5,351 nucleotides of DNA, taken from the NCBI GenBank assembly GCA_017882945.1, contig JADGON010000415.1, positions 1-5,351 of the forward strand, written 5' to 3'. A model generated the notes under the pieces. That model was not told the origin of the DNA, did not search any database, and worked only from the letters and a program-made list of their open reading frames with translations. The DNA is from Acidimicrobiia bacterium. GTDB taxonomy: Bacteria > Actinomycetota > Acidimicrobiia > IMCC26256 > JAENVU01. The position numbers were made by a program, and so were the translations under genes. Below are positions 1-5,351 of the stretch, in pieces; within the stretch, counting starts at the first letter, position 1, and each line of letters begins with the position of its first letter.

Positions 1-14
1 GAGTACAGGGGCAT
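1..14 (-). CDS. Start of a third minus-strand gene, cut by the window edge
   Basis: An ATG at 14-12 on the minus strand opens a frame reading Met-Pro-Leu-Tyr before the window ends. A GGAGG Shine-Dalgarno motif (21-25) lies six bases upstream, which is near-ideal spacing. The ATG begins 36 bases beyond the stop of the preceding minus-strand gene, as expected for the next gene of the same operon. Four residues cannot identify a family. FmdB-type zinc-ribbon proteins open with Met-Pro-x-Tyr, but this is far too short to support that name. The gene call rests on the ribosome binding site and position only. Confidence 0.45.
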
Positions 15-20
15 GCGAAG

Positions 21-25
21 CCTCC
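21..25 (-). promoter_or_regulatory. Ribosome binding site (GGAGG) for the gene starting at 14
   Basis: On the minus strand the sequence reads GGAGG, then six bases (CTTCGC), then ATG. It is the best-spaced ribosome binding site on the minus strand of this window and is the main support for a third gene there. Confidence 0.5.
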
Positions 26-50
26 GGTGCCGCAGCAGATCAGACGTACG

Positions 51-809
51 TCAGAGGAAGGAGCGTGCCACGCGCAGCGCCAACCGTGCTCCGTCGCCCT
101 CCGCCACGAGGTCAGTCGCCGCGTCCGCGGGGAGGCGCTGGACGAACACCCGGCAGAACTCCGACGCAGGTCCCGTGATGCGGTCGGTCGCGTCGGCGGG
201 GCCGAACGTCCAGGTGGCACCGGACGGGAGCGTGAGCTCGACCCGGATCGGCACATCGGGCGGAGCGACGCCGGCCAGGGAGCACGCATAGGGGAGGGCG
301 CGGATCCCGATCCACGCGACGTGGCGCAGCCGGTCCGTGTCGACGGGTTCCCGGCCGAGCGCGGCGTGCACGTCGAGCGCGTGCGCCCAGCACTCCATGA
401 GGCGCGCGGTGACGAATGACGGCGGGCGCATGCCGAGACCCCAGGGCACCCGCATCGCGGGATCGAGGCTCAGGAGCACCTCGCGCTCGTCCATCTGCGT
501 GCGCGTCCACCACGCCAGCACGTCGGCGCCCGTGAGCCGGCGACCACGCAGCACGCCGAGCAGCGTGAGGTCTTCGGAGGATCCGCAGCCCGCCGCCACC
601 TTGGCGAGCGCGCGGGGCCCGTCGATGCACGTGTCGATGGCCAGCTCGTCCGTGTCGGCGAGGTGCGCGACCGTGTCGCGCACATCCCAGCTCCAGGCCG
701 GCGTCGGGCGGAACCAGTCGTCGGGGTCGATGGTCTCGAGCACCGCGACCAACGCGTCCTGCTCCGCGGCGAGATCTTCGACGAGCTCCGAGGTCGTGTC
801 GTCGGGCAT
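51..809 (-). CDS. TIGR03084-like protein, maleylpyruvate isomerase/DinB-fold putative metal-dependent enzyme
   Basis: The 252-residue protein resembles the actinobacterial TIGR03084 family, related to mycothiol-dependent maleylpyruvate isomerase (MDMPI) and the DinB four-helix bundle. The N-terminal part (about 10-150) carries the family landmarks: SWDVRDTVAHLADTD (40-54) and a second helix with MECWAHALDVHAALG (138-152). His49, Glu139 and His143 match the His/Glu/His metal-ligand pattern of MDMPI, so a divalent metal, usually zinc, is likely bound. The C-terminal part (about 186-252) has the PSGATWTFG and ITGPASEFCRVFVQR blocks of the family's second domain. The reaction is unknown; thiol-dependent chemistry in the cytoplasm is an inference from the fold. 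No signal peptide or membrane segment is seen. The ATG at 809 lies 17 bases after the stop of the upstream gene, with no clear Shine-Dalgarno motif, so it probably depends on the same transcript. The C-terminus ends at ...VARSFL, slightly shorter than I expect for the family. Confidence 0.8.
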   Translation of the reverse strand: MPDDTTSELVEDLAAEQDALVAVLETIDPDDWFRPTPAWSWDVRDTVAHLADTDELAIDTCIDGPRALAKVAAGCGSSEDLTLLGVLRGRRLTGADVLAWWTRTQMDEREVLLSLDPAMRVPWGLGMRPPSFVTARLMECWAHALDVHAALGREPVDTDRLRHVAWIGIRALPYACSLAGVAPPDVPIRVELTLPSGATWTFGPADATDRITGPASEFCRVFVQRLPADAATDLVAEGDGARLALRVARSFL

Positions 810-826
810 CGGGGCGGATGCGCCGG

Positions 827-1642
827 TCAGGCGCTGCGCGCGGTGCGGGTCGGACCGATCACGATGGGGATCTCGGCCGGATGACGGACCGGTGCCGGAC
901 CCATCGCGAGCCGTTCGTCGAGGTAGCCGGCGATCATCTCGAACAGCTCGTCACCGCACATCTTGCGCAGCTCCGGCTCGAGGCTCCGGTACACCGCGTC
1001 GCGCCCGACGAACGCGGCCGGCTCCTCGGTGCACCACCACGCGAACTCCTCGCCGCCTTCACCCCAGCCGTGTCGCGCAAACTCGGTGAGACGGTGGTAC
1101 ACGATGCCGTCGTCGGCATCCTCGTCGTACTCCTCGATGTTGCGCAACGGCAGCTGCCAGCACACTTCGGGCTTGAGGTCGCTGTGGTGCTGACCCGTGC
1201 GCTCGGCCAGCTGGTGCAGCGCGCACCCCGGACCCGTCGCGAATCCGGGCCGGTTCAAGAAGATGCAGGCGCCGTCGACGAGGCGGGTCCGGAAGTCATC
1301 CTTGGCGACCTTGACCCAGATGCCCTTCTTCTTCGCGCGCTTGCGGTGCTGCCACGTGTCGTCGTCGAGCAGCTTGGCCGCCTTGTTGACCAGCGTCTGG
1401 TCCTTCGGTCCCGAGGCGTGGGCGCCGTAGGAGCAGCACCCGTGGACGAGCTCGGGGGCCTCCTCGGTCAGCACCCCCTGGCAGCCGTTGCCGAAGATGC
1501 AGCTCCAATGGGACGTCATGAACGTGACGTCCACATGCCAGACGTGCTTCTTGCGCTTCGGGTCCTTGAAGGTGACCCACTCCCGGACCGCTCCCGTTGT
1601 CTTCGCCACGCAGCGAAACTTAGCGGCAACCGTCGGTAGCAT
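827..1642 (-). CDS. Cysteine-rich DUF3109-like putative metal-binding protein
   Basis: The 271-residue protein has ten cysteines, most in conserved-looking clusters: SCIFGNGCQG (47-56), HGCCSYGAH (67-75), GACIFLNRPG (124-133), GPGCALH (137-143) and KPEVCWQLPLR (157-167), followed by VYHRLTEF (181-188). This order matches what I recall of DUF3109 proteins (KxxGACC, CAY..., KCAI, KPxxCxLYPxR, then a YHRW-like block), relatives of the YkgJ-type CxxxCxxCC putative iron- or zinc-binding proteins. Binding of an iron-sulfur cluster or metal by Cys48, 54, 69, 70, 126, 140 and 161 is inferred. A basic, charged stretch (about 99-115, with RKRAKKKG) sits between the clusters. No signal peptide or membrane helix is seen. 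ATG 1642 is chosen because GGAGG lies 13 bases upstream and the protein aligns from there; GTG 1609 is an alternative, while the open frame upstream of 1642 is antisense to glcD. Its biochemical role is unknown. It is the first gene of the minus-strand operon. Confidence 0.7.
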   Translation of the reverse strand: MLPTVAAKFRCVAKTTGAVREWVTFKDPKRKKHVWHVDVTFMTSHWSCIFGNGCQGVLTEEAPELVHGCCSYGAHASGPKDQTLVNKAAKLLDDDTWQHRKRAKKKGIWVKVAKDDFRTRLVDGACIFLNRPGFATGPGCALHQLAERTGQHHSDLKPEVCWQLPLRNIEEYDEDADDGIVYHRLTEFARHGWGEGGEEFAWWCTEEPAAFVGRDAVYRSLEPELRKMCGDELFEMIAGYLDERLAMGPAPVRHPAEIPIVIGPTRTARSA

Positions 1643-1643
1643 C

Positions 1644-1657
1644 GGTGGATCACCACC
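1644..1657. repeat. Perfect 5-bp inverted repeat with 4-base loop between divergent starts
   Basis: GGTGG-ATCA-CCACC forms a perfect 5-bp stem with a 4-base loop at the point where the two operons diverge. In the minus-strand transcript it falls between the GGAGG motif and the ATG at 1642, so it could partly hide the ribosome binding site or shorten its effective spacing. As DNA it could be an operator half-site. The stem is short, and chance occurrence in such GC-rich DNA is quite possible. Confidence 0.3.
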
Positions 1658-1777
1658 TCCCAGGCGCTCGTCGCCGATCTCGAACGCGGACTCGGCCCCG
1701 GCCAGGCGCGCGCGGAACCCCTCGAACTCGCGCTCTACGGCCGCGACGCGGGGACCGAACGAGGTCGTGCCGTCGCG
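1649..1777 (+). other. N-terminal coding extension of glcD without a canonical start codon
   Basis: The glcD frame stays open from 1640, after an in-frame TAG at 1637-1639, to GTG 1778. It encodes 43 residues from 1649 that look like genuine family sequence: SQALVADLERGLGPG, then LALYGRDAGTERGRAVAV, which leads straight into the FAD-domain block CFPRSTEDVA. The Tyr-x-x-Asp-Ala motif and the run-in to Pro-x-Ser-x-x-x-Val are typical of GlcD N-termini. No ATG, GTG, TTG or CTG occurs in this stretch; the only near-start is ATC at 1649. Translation probably begins near 1645-1649, either at ATC or at a start lost by a one-base change. Confidence 0.65.
1656..1660 (-). promoter_or_regulatory. Ribosome binding site (GGAGG) for the DUF3109-like gene
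   Basis: The minus strand reads GGGAGG followed by 13 bases to ATG 1642. The spacing is longer than the usual 5-9 bases, but no other purine-rich motif is closer. The motif supports ATG 1642 over the internal GTG at 1609, which has no such motif. Confidence 0.4.
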
Positions 1778-3076
1778 GTGTGCTTCCCACGATCGACCGA
1801 GGATGTCGCCTACGCGGTGCGGTGCGCGGCGCGTCATGGTCGCTCCTTCGTCGCTCGGGGAAGTGGCACGGGTCTCGCCGGGGGCGCGACTCCGGTCGAC
1901 GATCCGCTCATCATCGTCACGACCCGGATGAACCGGGTGATCGAGGTCGACGTCGAGGCGCGGGTCGCCTGGGTCGAGCCGGGGGTCCTCAACCTCGACC
2001 TCAGCCGCATGGTGACGCACCTCGGCCTCCACTACGCGCCGGATCCCTCGTCGCAGCAGGCCTGCACGATCGGCGGAAACGTGGCCACCAACGCCGGCGG
2101 GCCCCACTGCCTCGCGGCCGGGGTCACGTCCTCGCACATCCTCGCCCTGGACATCGTGCTCGCGGACGGCTCGGTGGCCCGGCTCGGCGGGCTCGAACCC
2201 GACGTCCCCGGCCTCGATCTGCGGGGGTGCTTCGTGGGCAGCGAGGGAACGATGGGCATTGCCACCCGCATCGCGGTGCGCCTGCAGCCAAACCCGCCGT
2301 GCGTCCGCACACTGCTCCTCGACTTCATGTCCATCGATGCTGCGGCGGCAACGGTCAGCGCGATCATCGCCGCGGGCATCGTCCCGTCGGCCCTGGAGAT
2401 GATGGACGCGCGCATCACGCGGGCCGTCGAGGACTACGTGCGCGCCGGTTACCCCCGTGATGCCGAGGCGGTGCTCCTTGCCGAGCTCGACGGGCTCCCC
2501 GCCGGGGTGGAAGCCGCGGTGGCGGTCGTGGATCGAGTCGGGCGGGAGCACGGCGCGCGCACTGTGCGAGTCGCGGCCGATGCCGCGGAGCGTGCCCTGC
2601 TCTGGAAGGGCCGCAAGTCCGCGTTCGGGGCGATCGCCCGGATCGCACCGGACTACTACCTGCACGACGCGGTCGTACCCCGCACCCGCTTGGTCGAGGT
2701 CCTGCACCAGGTCTACGAGATCGCCGCGGCCCACGAGCTGATCGTGGTGAACGTGTTCCACGCCGGCGACGGCAACCTGCACCCGATCCTGGTCTTCGAC
2801 GCGCGCGACCCCGGCATCTGGGACCGAGTGCACGCAGCGGGCGACGCCATCGTGCGCGCCTGTGTCGCCGCGGGGGGAGTGTTGAGCGGCGAGCACGGCA
2901 TCGGGTTGGAGAAGCGCGATCTCATGCCGCTCGTGTTCAACGTCGACGACCTCGACGCCCAGGCCCGGCTGCGGGACGCGTTCGACCCCGACGGTCGCGC
3001 GAACCCGCAGAAGGTATTGCCGCGGGGGAGTCGCTGCGGCGAGACCATGCGCGTCCCGGAAGGCGCGTGGGTGTGA
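1778..3076 (+). CDS. glcD: Glycolate oxidase FAD-binding subunit GlcD
   Basis: This is the FAD-linked catalytic subunit that oxidises glycolate, or a related 2-hydroxy acid such as D-lactate, to the 2-oxo acid. Counting from GTG 1778 (432 residues), the FAD_binding_4 domain covers about 1-180: ARGSGTGLAGGATP (26-39), PDPSSQQACTIGGNVATNAGG (88-108) and FVGSEGTMGIATR (152-164). The FAD-oxidase C-terminal domain follows, with the metal-site motif HAGDGNLHP (328-336, His328 and His335), GVLSGEHGIGLEKR (367-380, Glu372 and His373) and the terminal DPDGRANPQKVLP. All key motifs are intact. GTG 1778 is the first usable start but lies inside the family alignment; the frame continues upstream to about 1649, giving some 475 residues, close to E. 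coli GlcD at about 499. The stop overlaps the glcE start by four bases. Presence of glcE and glcF directly after supports glycolate oxidase over single-gene D-lactate or D-2-hydroxyglutarate dehydrogenases. No regulator gene is in the window. Confidence 0.85.
   Translation: MCFPRSTEDVAYAVRCAARHGRSFVARGSGTGLAGGATPVDDPLIIVTTRMNRVIEVDVEARVAWVEPGVLNLDLSRMVTHLGLHYAPDPSSQQACTIGGNVATNAGGPHCLAAGVTSSHILALDIVLADGSVARLGGLEPDVPGLDLRGCFVGSEGTMGIATRIAVRLQPNPPCVRTLLLDFMSIDAAAATVSAIIAAGIVPSALEMMDARITRAVEDYVRAGYPRDAEAVLLAELDGLPAGVEAAVAVVDRVGREHGARTVRVAADAAERALLWKGRKSAFGAIARIAPDYYLHDAVVPRTRLVEVLHQVYEIAAAHELIVVNVFHAGDGNLHPILVFDARDPGIWDRVHAAGDAIVRACVAAGGVLSGEHGIGLEKRDLMPLVFNVDDLDAQARLRDAFDPDGRANPQKVLPRGSRCGETMRVPEGAWV
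3058..3063 (+). promoter_or_regulatory. Ribosome binding site (GGAAGG) that favours the glcE start at 3073
   Basis: GGAAGG lies nine bases before GTG 3073 and only three before GTG 3067. The spacing favours 3073, which also gives the same GTGA overlap seen at the other junctions. The motif lies inside the glcD coding sequence. Confidence 0.55.
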
Positions 3077-4080
3077 TCGAGCTCGATGCACTCGCGCGGA
3101 CGATCGCGGCGGCGAACGCGGTGGTCGTCGTCGGGGCTGGGACCAAGCGCGACGTCGGTGGCGCCGTTCCGTCCGGGGCGACGGAAGTGCGGGTTCCCGC
3201 GGGCATGGTGAGCTACGAGCCGGCCGACATGACGGTGTCGGTGCTCGGAGGCACGCCGGTCGCGCTCCTCGACGGGGCACTGGCGGAGCACGGCCAAGAG
3301 TGCCCACTCGATCCGCGCGACTCGGCCGCCACCGTGGGCGGCGTGCTGGCCGGCGGCCTGTCCGGTCACCGCCGGCTCCGGCTCGGCCCCGCGCGGGACC
3401 GGCTGCTCGAGGTCCGGTTCCTCACCGGCGACGGTCGCGTGGTGCGCGGCGGGGGACCGACGGTGAAGAACGTGACCGGCTACGACCTGCCCCGCTTGCT
3501 CGTGGGCTCGCTCGGAACCCTCGGGGTGATCACCCAGGTGACCCTGCGCACGCAACCGCGACCGCAGCACTCGAGCTGGGCCGTGAGTGACGCTCCGCCC
3601 GACGACGTTCGGGATCGGCTCTTCCGGCCGACGTGCCTGGCGTGGGACGGGCGCGCCACGCACGTCCTCCTCGAAGGACACCCGGAGGACATCGCCTCCG
3701 AGCAGGCGCGAGCCGGATTGCGCCGGGTCGACGGCCCACCGACCTGGCCCGAGCACGCGCACCGCGGCCGCGCGTCGGTCCGTCCCGGGGCTCTCGGTGC
3801 CCTCGCTGCGCGCCTCGAGGAGGTCGCGTGCAGCTGGATCGCGGAGGGCGGGGTCGGAACCGTCCACATCGGCACGGACACCGAGATCGCGCTCGCCGAC
3901 GCCCGGGCCGCCGTGGAAGCCGAGTCCGGATGGCTCCTGCGCGAGACCGGCGCTCCGAATCTCGACCCGTTCGGGATCGCGCTGCCCAACTTCGAGCTGA
4001 TGAGCCGCATCAAGGATGCGTTCGACCCCTCGGGCAAGCTCAACCCCGGCCGCCTGCCGTACACGCGGGTCGCCGCGTGA
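3073..4080 (+). CDS. glcE: Glycolate oxidase subunit GlcE (FAD-binding)
   Basis: This 335-residue protein is the second FAD-domain subunit of the GlcDEF complex. By family knowledge it is a shorter paralogue of GlcD needed for activity. The FAD_binding_4 domain fills about 5-165: VVGAGTKRDVGG (19-30), PLDPRDSAATVGGVLAGGLSG (78-98), LGPARDRLLEVRFLTGDGRVV (104-124), VKNVTGYDLPRLLVGSLGTLG (131-151). The VKNVTGYD and SLGTLG blocks are hallmark GlcE motifs. The middle region (about 170-290) is divergent, as usual, and the C-terminus has NFELMSRIKDAFDPSGKLNPGR (306-327). Unlike GlcD it lacks the HAGDGNLHP and GEHGIG metal-site motifs, as expected for GlcE. E. coli GlcE is about 350 residues, so this is full length. 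GTG 3073 overlaps the glcD stop as GTGA and has GGAAGG at nine bases; GTG 3067, two codons earlier, is possible. No signal peptide is seen. Confidence 0.85.
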   Translation: MIELDALARTIAAANAVVVVGAGTKRDVGGAVPSGATEVRVPAGMVSYEPADMTVSVLGGTPVALLDGALAEHGQECPLDPRDSAATVGGVLAGGLSGHRRLRLGPARDRLLEVRFLTGDGRVVRGGGPTVKNVTGYDLPRLLVGSLGTLGVITQVTLRTQPRPQHSSWAVSDAPPDDVRDRLFRPTCLAWDGRATHVLLEGHPEDIASEQARAGLRRVDGPPTWPEHAHRGRASVRPGALGALAARLEEVACSWIAEGGVGTVHIGTDTEIALADARAAVEAESGWLLRETGAPNLDPFGIALPNFELMSRIKDAFDPSGKLNPGRLPYTRVAA

Positions 4081-5234
4081 AGCTCCAGCTGCCCGAGGAC
4101 GACCTCGTCGCGTGCGTCGCGTGCGGGCTCTGCCTGCCGGCCTGCCCGACCTATCGCGTCACAGGGCTCGAGATCGCGTCGCCTCGGGGCCGGATCGCCG
4201 CGATGCAGGCGGTACAGCTCGGCGGCGCGCCGATCGACGCCGAGTTCACCGCGGCGATGGATGCGTGCCTCGTGTGTCGCGGGTGTGAGGTCGCGTGCCC
4301 GTCGTCGGTGCCGTTCGGGCACCTGATGGAGGCTGCGCGCGCGACTCTCCAACCGCGGCGCCCGGCGCAGCGCCGGTTCGCCGAATGGCTCGGGTACCGA
4401 CTCGTGCTTCCTCACCATGGTCTGCTGCTCGCGCTCACCTGGCTGCTCGCGGTCGCGCAGCGGCTCCGGCTCGTCCCGAATCGGTTCGGACTGCCGAGAC
4501 TCTCCTTCCGGTCGCTGCGGACTCCACTCGACGCCGACGCCCACCCCGACGTGTTCTTGTTCACCGGATGCGTGATGGACGCGTGGCAACGCGAAGTCCA
4601 CCGTGCCGCGCTCACCGTCATGCGCGCGACCGGAGCGAGACCGGGGCTTCCCGGCGTCCATGGCGGATGTTGCGGCGCGTTGCACCTCCACGCCGGTCTG
4701 GACGATCAAGCCCGCGCGCTCGCGAAGCAGGTGATTGCGTCGCTTCCGCCCGAGGGACCCGTCGTGGTCGACAGCGCGGGCTGCGGCGCCGCGATGAAGG
4801 ACTACGGCCGCCTCCTCGACACGGATGGCGCCCGTGCGTTCTCGGCTCGCGTACGCGACTTCTCGGAGTGGCTGGCGGAACAGGCACCGCTTCCGTTGCG
4901 GCCGAGCGGAACGACGGTCGTGGTCCAGGACCCGTGCCATCTCCGGCACGTGCAGCACGCCGAGCACGCGGTGCGCACGGTGCTGCGCGGCGGCTACCAG
5001 CTCGTCGAGATCGACGACGACGGTCTCTGCTGCGGCGCGGGTGGCGCGTACAGCGTCACCGAGCCGAGCCTCTCCGCAGCGGTACGCGCGCGCAAGGTCG
5101 ACGCGATCCGCGCCGCCGCGGGTGATGGACCGTTCGTCGTCGCGTCCGCAAACCCGGGCTGCGCCATGCACCTCGCCGCGGCCGGACTCACCGTGCAACA
5201 TCCCGCCGAGCTCGTCGAGGAGGCACTTCCGTGA
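4077..5234 (+). CDS. glcF: Glycolate oxidase iron-sulfur subunit GlcF
   Basis: This 385-residue electron-transfer subunit of glycolate oxidase carries electrons from the flavin subunits to the respiratory chain. The N-terminal ferredoxin-like part has two complete [4Fe-4S] motifs: CVACGLCLPACP (13-24; Cys13, 16, 19, 23) and CLVCRGCEVACP (64-75; Cys64, 67, 70, 74). Two CCG domains (PF02754 type, as in heterodisulfide reductase HdrB) follow: one with FTGC (Cys165), GGCCG (Cys198-199) and SAGCG (Cys236), the other with DPCH (Cys287), LCCGAGG (Cys318-319) and NPGC (Cys362). A short hydrophobic run (114-128, GLLLALTWLLAVAQR) sits between the parts, perhaps a membrane contact, but there is no convincing transmembrane helix. 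E. coli GlcF is about 407 residues, so length is normal. GTG 4077 overlaps the glcE stop as GTGA; no strong Shine-Dalgarno motif precedes it, so expression probably depends on translational coupling. Alternative families with the same layout (LutA/LldE, GlpC) fit less well next to glcD and glcE. Confidence 0.9.
   Translation: MKLQLPEDDLVACVACGLCLPACPTYRVTGLEIASPRGRIAAMQAVQLGGAPIDAEFTAAMDACLVCRGCEVACPSSVPFGHLMEAARATLQPRRPAQRRFAEWLGYRLVLPHHGLLLALTWLLAVAQRLRLVPNRFGLPRLSFRSLRTPLDADAHPDVFLFTGCVMDAWQREVHRAALTVMRATGARPGLPGVHGGCCGALHLHAGLDDQARALAKQVIASLPPEGPVVVDSAGCGAAMKDYGRLLDTDGARAFSARVRDFSEWLAEQAPLPLRPSGTTVVVQDPCHLRHVQHAEHAVRTVLRGGYQLVEIDDDGLCCGAGGAYSVTEPSLSAAVRARKVDAIRAAAGDGPFVVASANPGCAMHLAAAGLTVQHPAELVEEALP
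5217..5223 (+). promoter_or_regulatory. Strong ribosome binding site (GAGGAGG) for the small gene after glcF
   Basis: GAGGAGG ends seven bases before GTG 5231, the strongest Shine-Dalgarno match on the plus strand of this window. It lies in the last codons of glcF and supports a real start at 5231. Confidence 0.65.
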
Positions 5235-5351
5235 CCGGTGTCGAGGAATTGGTCGATCAGCTGCGATCGATCGAGGAGCAGCTCCGCGATCTTGCGTACG
5301 ACCGGCTGCGGGAAGCGGCCAAGGGCGACGAGACGGCCAAGGCGGACGAGA
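5231..5351 (+). CDS. Small charged, helical protein of unknown function, partial
   Basis: GTG 5231 overlaps the glcF stop as GTGA and follows a strong GAGGAGG. The visible 40 residues begin MTGVEELVDQLRSIEEQLRD and continue with LAYDRLREAAKGDETAKADE. The pattern is amphipathic and rich in Glu, Arg and Asp, with Val/Leu/Ile at roughly heptad spacing (Val4, Leu7, Leu11, Ile14, Leu18, Leu21, Leu25), so a coiled coil or helical hairpin is likely. I do not recognise a named family, and the 3' end lies outside the window, so total length is unknown. Its tight coupling to glcF suggests it is made together with the glycolate oxidase, but it could equally be an unrelated small protein riding on the operon. 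The codon use looks like that of its neighbours. Confidence 0.7.
   Translation, partial: MTGVEELVDQLRSIEEQLRDLAYDRLREAAKGDETAKADE

Noticed and set aside
810..826. Short gap between the two minus-strand genes checked for a terminator or promoter
   Set aside because: Seventeen bases with no hairpin and no promoter-like boxes; it is best read as an internal operon gap.
337..1089. 250-residue plus-strand open frame across the two minus-strand genes
   Set aside because: It is Ser/Arg/Thr-rich shadow sequence with no ribosome binding site or motif, antisense to two genes with clear family features.
1597..1621. Possible promoter: TTGTCT (1597-1602) followed by AAACTT (1616-1621)
   Set aside because: The spacing is only 13 bases and the second box matches the consensus poorly. 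In GC-rich DNA this is not better than chance, so no promoter is annotated.
1645..2460. Plus-strand frame starting at GTG 1645 (271 residues)
   Set aside because: It is out of frame with glcD and extremely Arg/Gly/Pro-rich. The GTG itself is of interest only as a possible displaced glcD start.
1643..3307. Upstream continuation of the minus-strand frame that would give an 826-residue protein starting at 3307
   Set aside because: It lies antisense to the well-supported glcD and the start of glcE, reads as Arg/Pro/His-rich low-information sequence, and arises because GC-rich DNA has few stop codons. Recognisable protein sequence begins only at 1642.
3480..5201. 573-residue minus-strand open frame antisense to glcE and glcF
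   Set aside because: The composition is Arg/Ala/Pro/Ser-heavy with no recognisable motif, and the opposite strand carries complete GlcE and GlcF motifs. It is a shadow of coding bias.
5259..5283. Inverted repeat AGCTGC ... GCAGCT with a 13-base spacer including GATCGATCG
   Set aside because: It lies inside the start of the small coding region and is explained by codons for a Glu/Arg/Leu/Gln-rich helix; there is no T-run and no sign of a terminator or operator.

Overview
The window is very GC-rich, uses GTG start codons heavily, has tightly packed genes and encodes proteins rich in Ala, Arg, Gly and Val. Together with a protein of the maleylpyruvate-isomerase-like/TIGR03084 type, a family I know mainly from Actinomycetota, this points to a high-GC actinobacterium. 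A less-studied lineage such as Acidimicrobiia is possible, but that is a guess from style and not shown by any marker gene. No rRNA, tRNA, CRISPR array, mobile element or clear terminator is visible.

Layout. The window is split by a divergent start region at about 1640-1660. To the left, on the minus strand and reading leftwards, are: a cysteine-rich DUF3109-like putative metal-binding protein (1642-827); after 17 bases, a TIGR03084-type DinB/MDMPI-fold putative metal-dependent protein (809-51); and after 36 bases, the first codons of a third gene with a good ribosome binding site (14-1, cut by the window edge). To the right, on the plus strand, is a compact operon for a three-part glycolate oxidase: glcD (FAD subunit, about 1649/1778-3076), glcE (second FAD-domain subunit, 3073-4080) and glcF (iron-sulfur subunit, 4077-5234). 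It is followed by the start of a small charged, probably coiled-coil protein (5231 to the edge). All three plus-strand junctions are 4-base GTGA overlaps, so the four genes are probably translationally coupled.

How it works together. By family knowledge, GlcD with GlcE oxidises glycolate (or a related 2-hydroxy acid such as D-lactate) to glyoxylate. GlcF, which here keeps both CxxCxxCxxxCP motifs and both CCG-type domains, passes the electrons to the respiratory chain, probably menaquinone in such an organism. The substrate cannot be settled from sequence.

Main points for a second look. The glcD reading frame clearly extends about 43 codons upstream of its first usable start (GTG 1778) but contains no ATG, GTG, TTG or CTG there, so either a non-canonical ATC start or a one-base error or mutation near 1645-1649 is implied. 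The two divergent genes leave almost no room for promoters. The small coupled gene after glcF and the DUF3109-like protein have no known function. I see no clearly new multi-gene system in the window.
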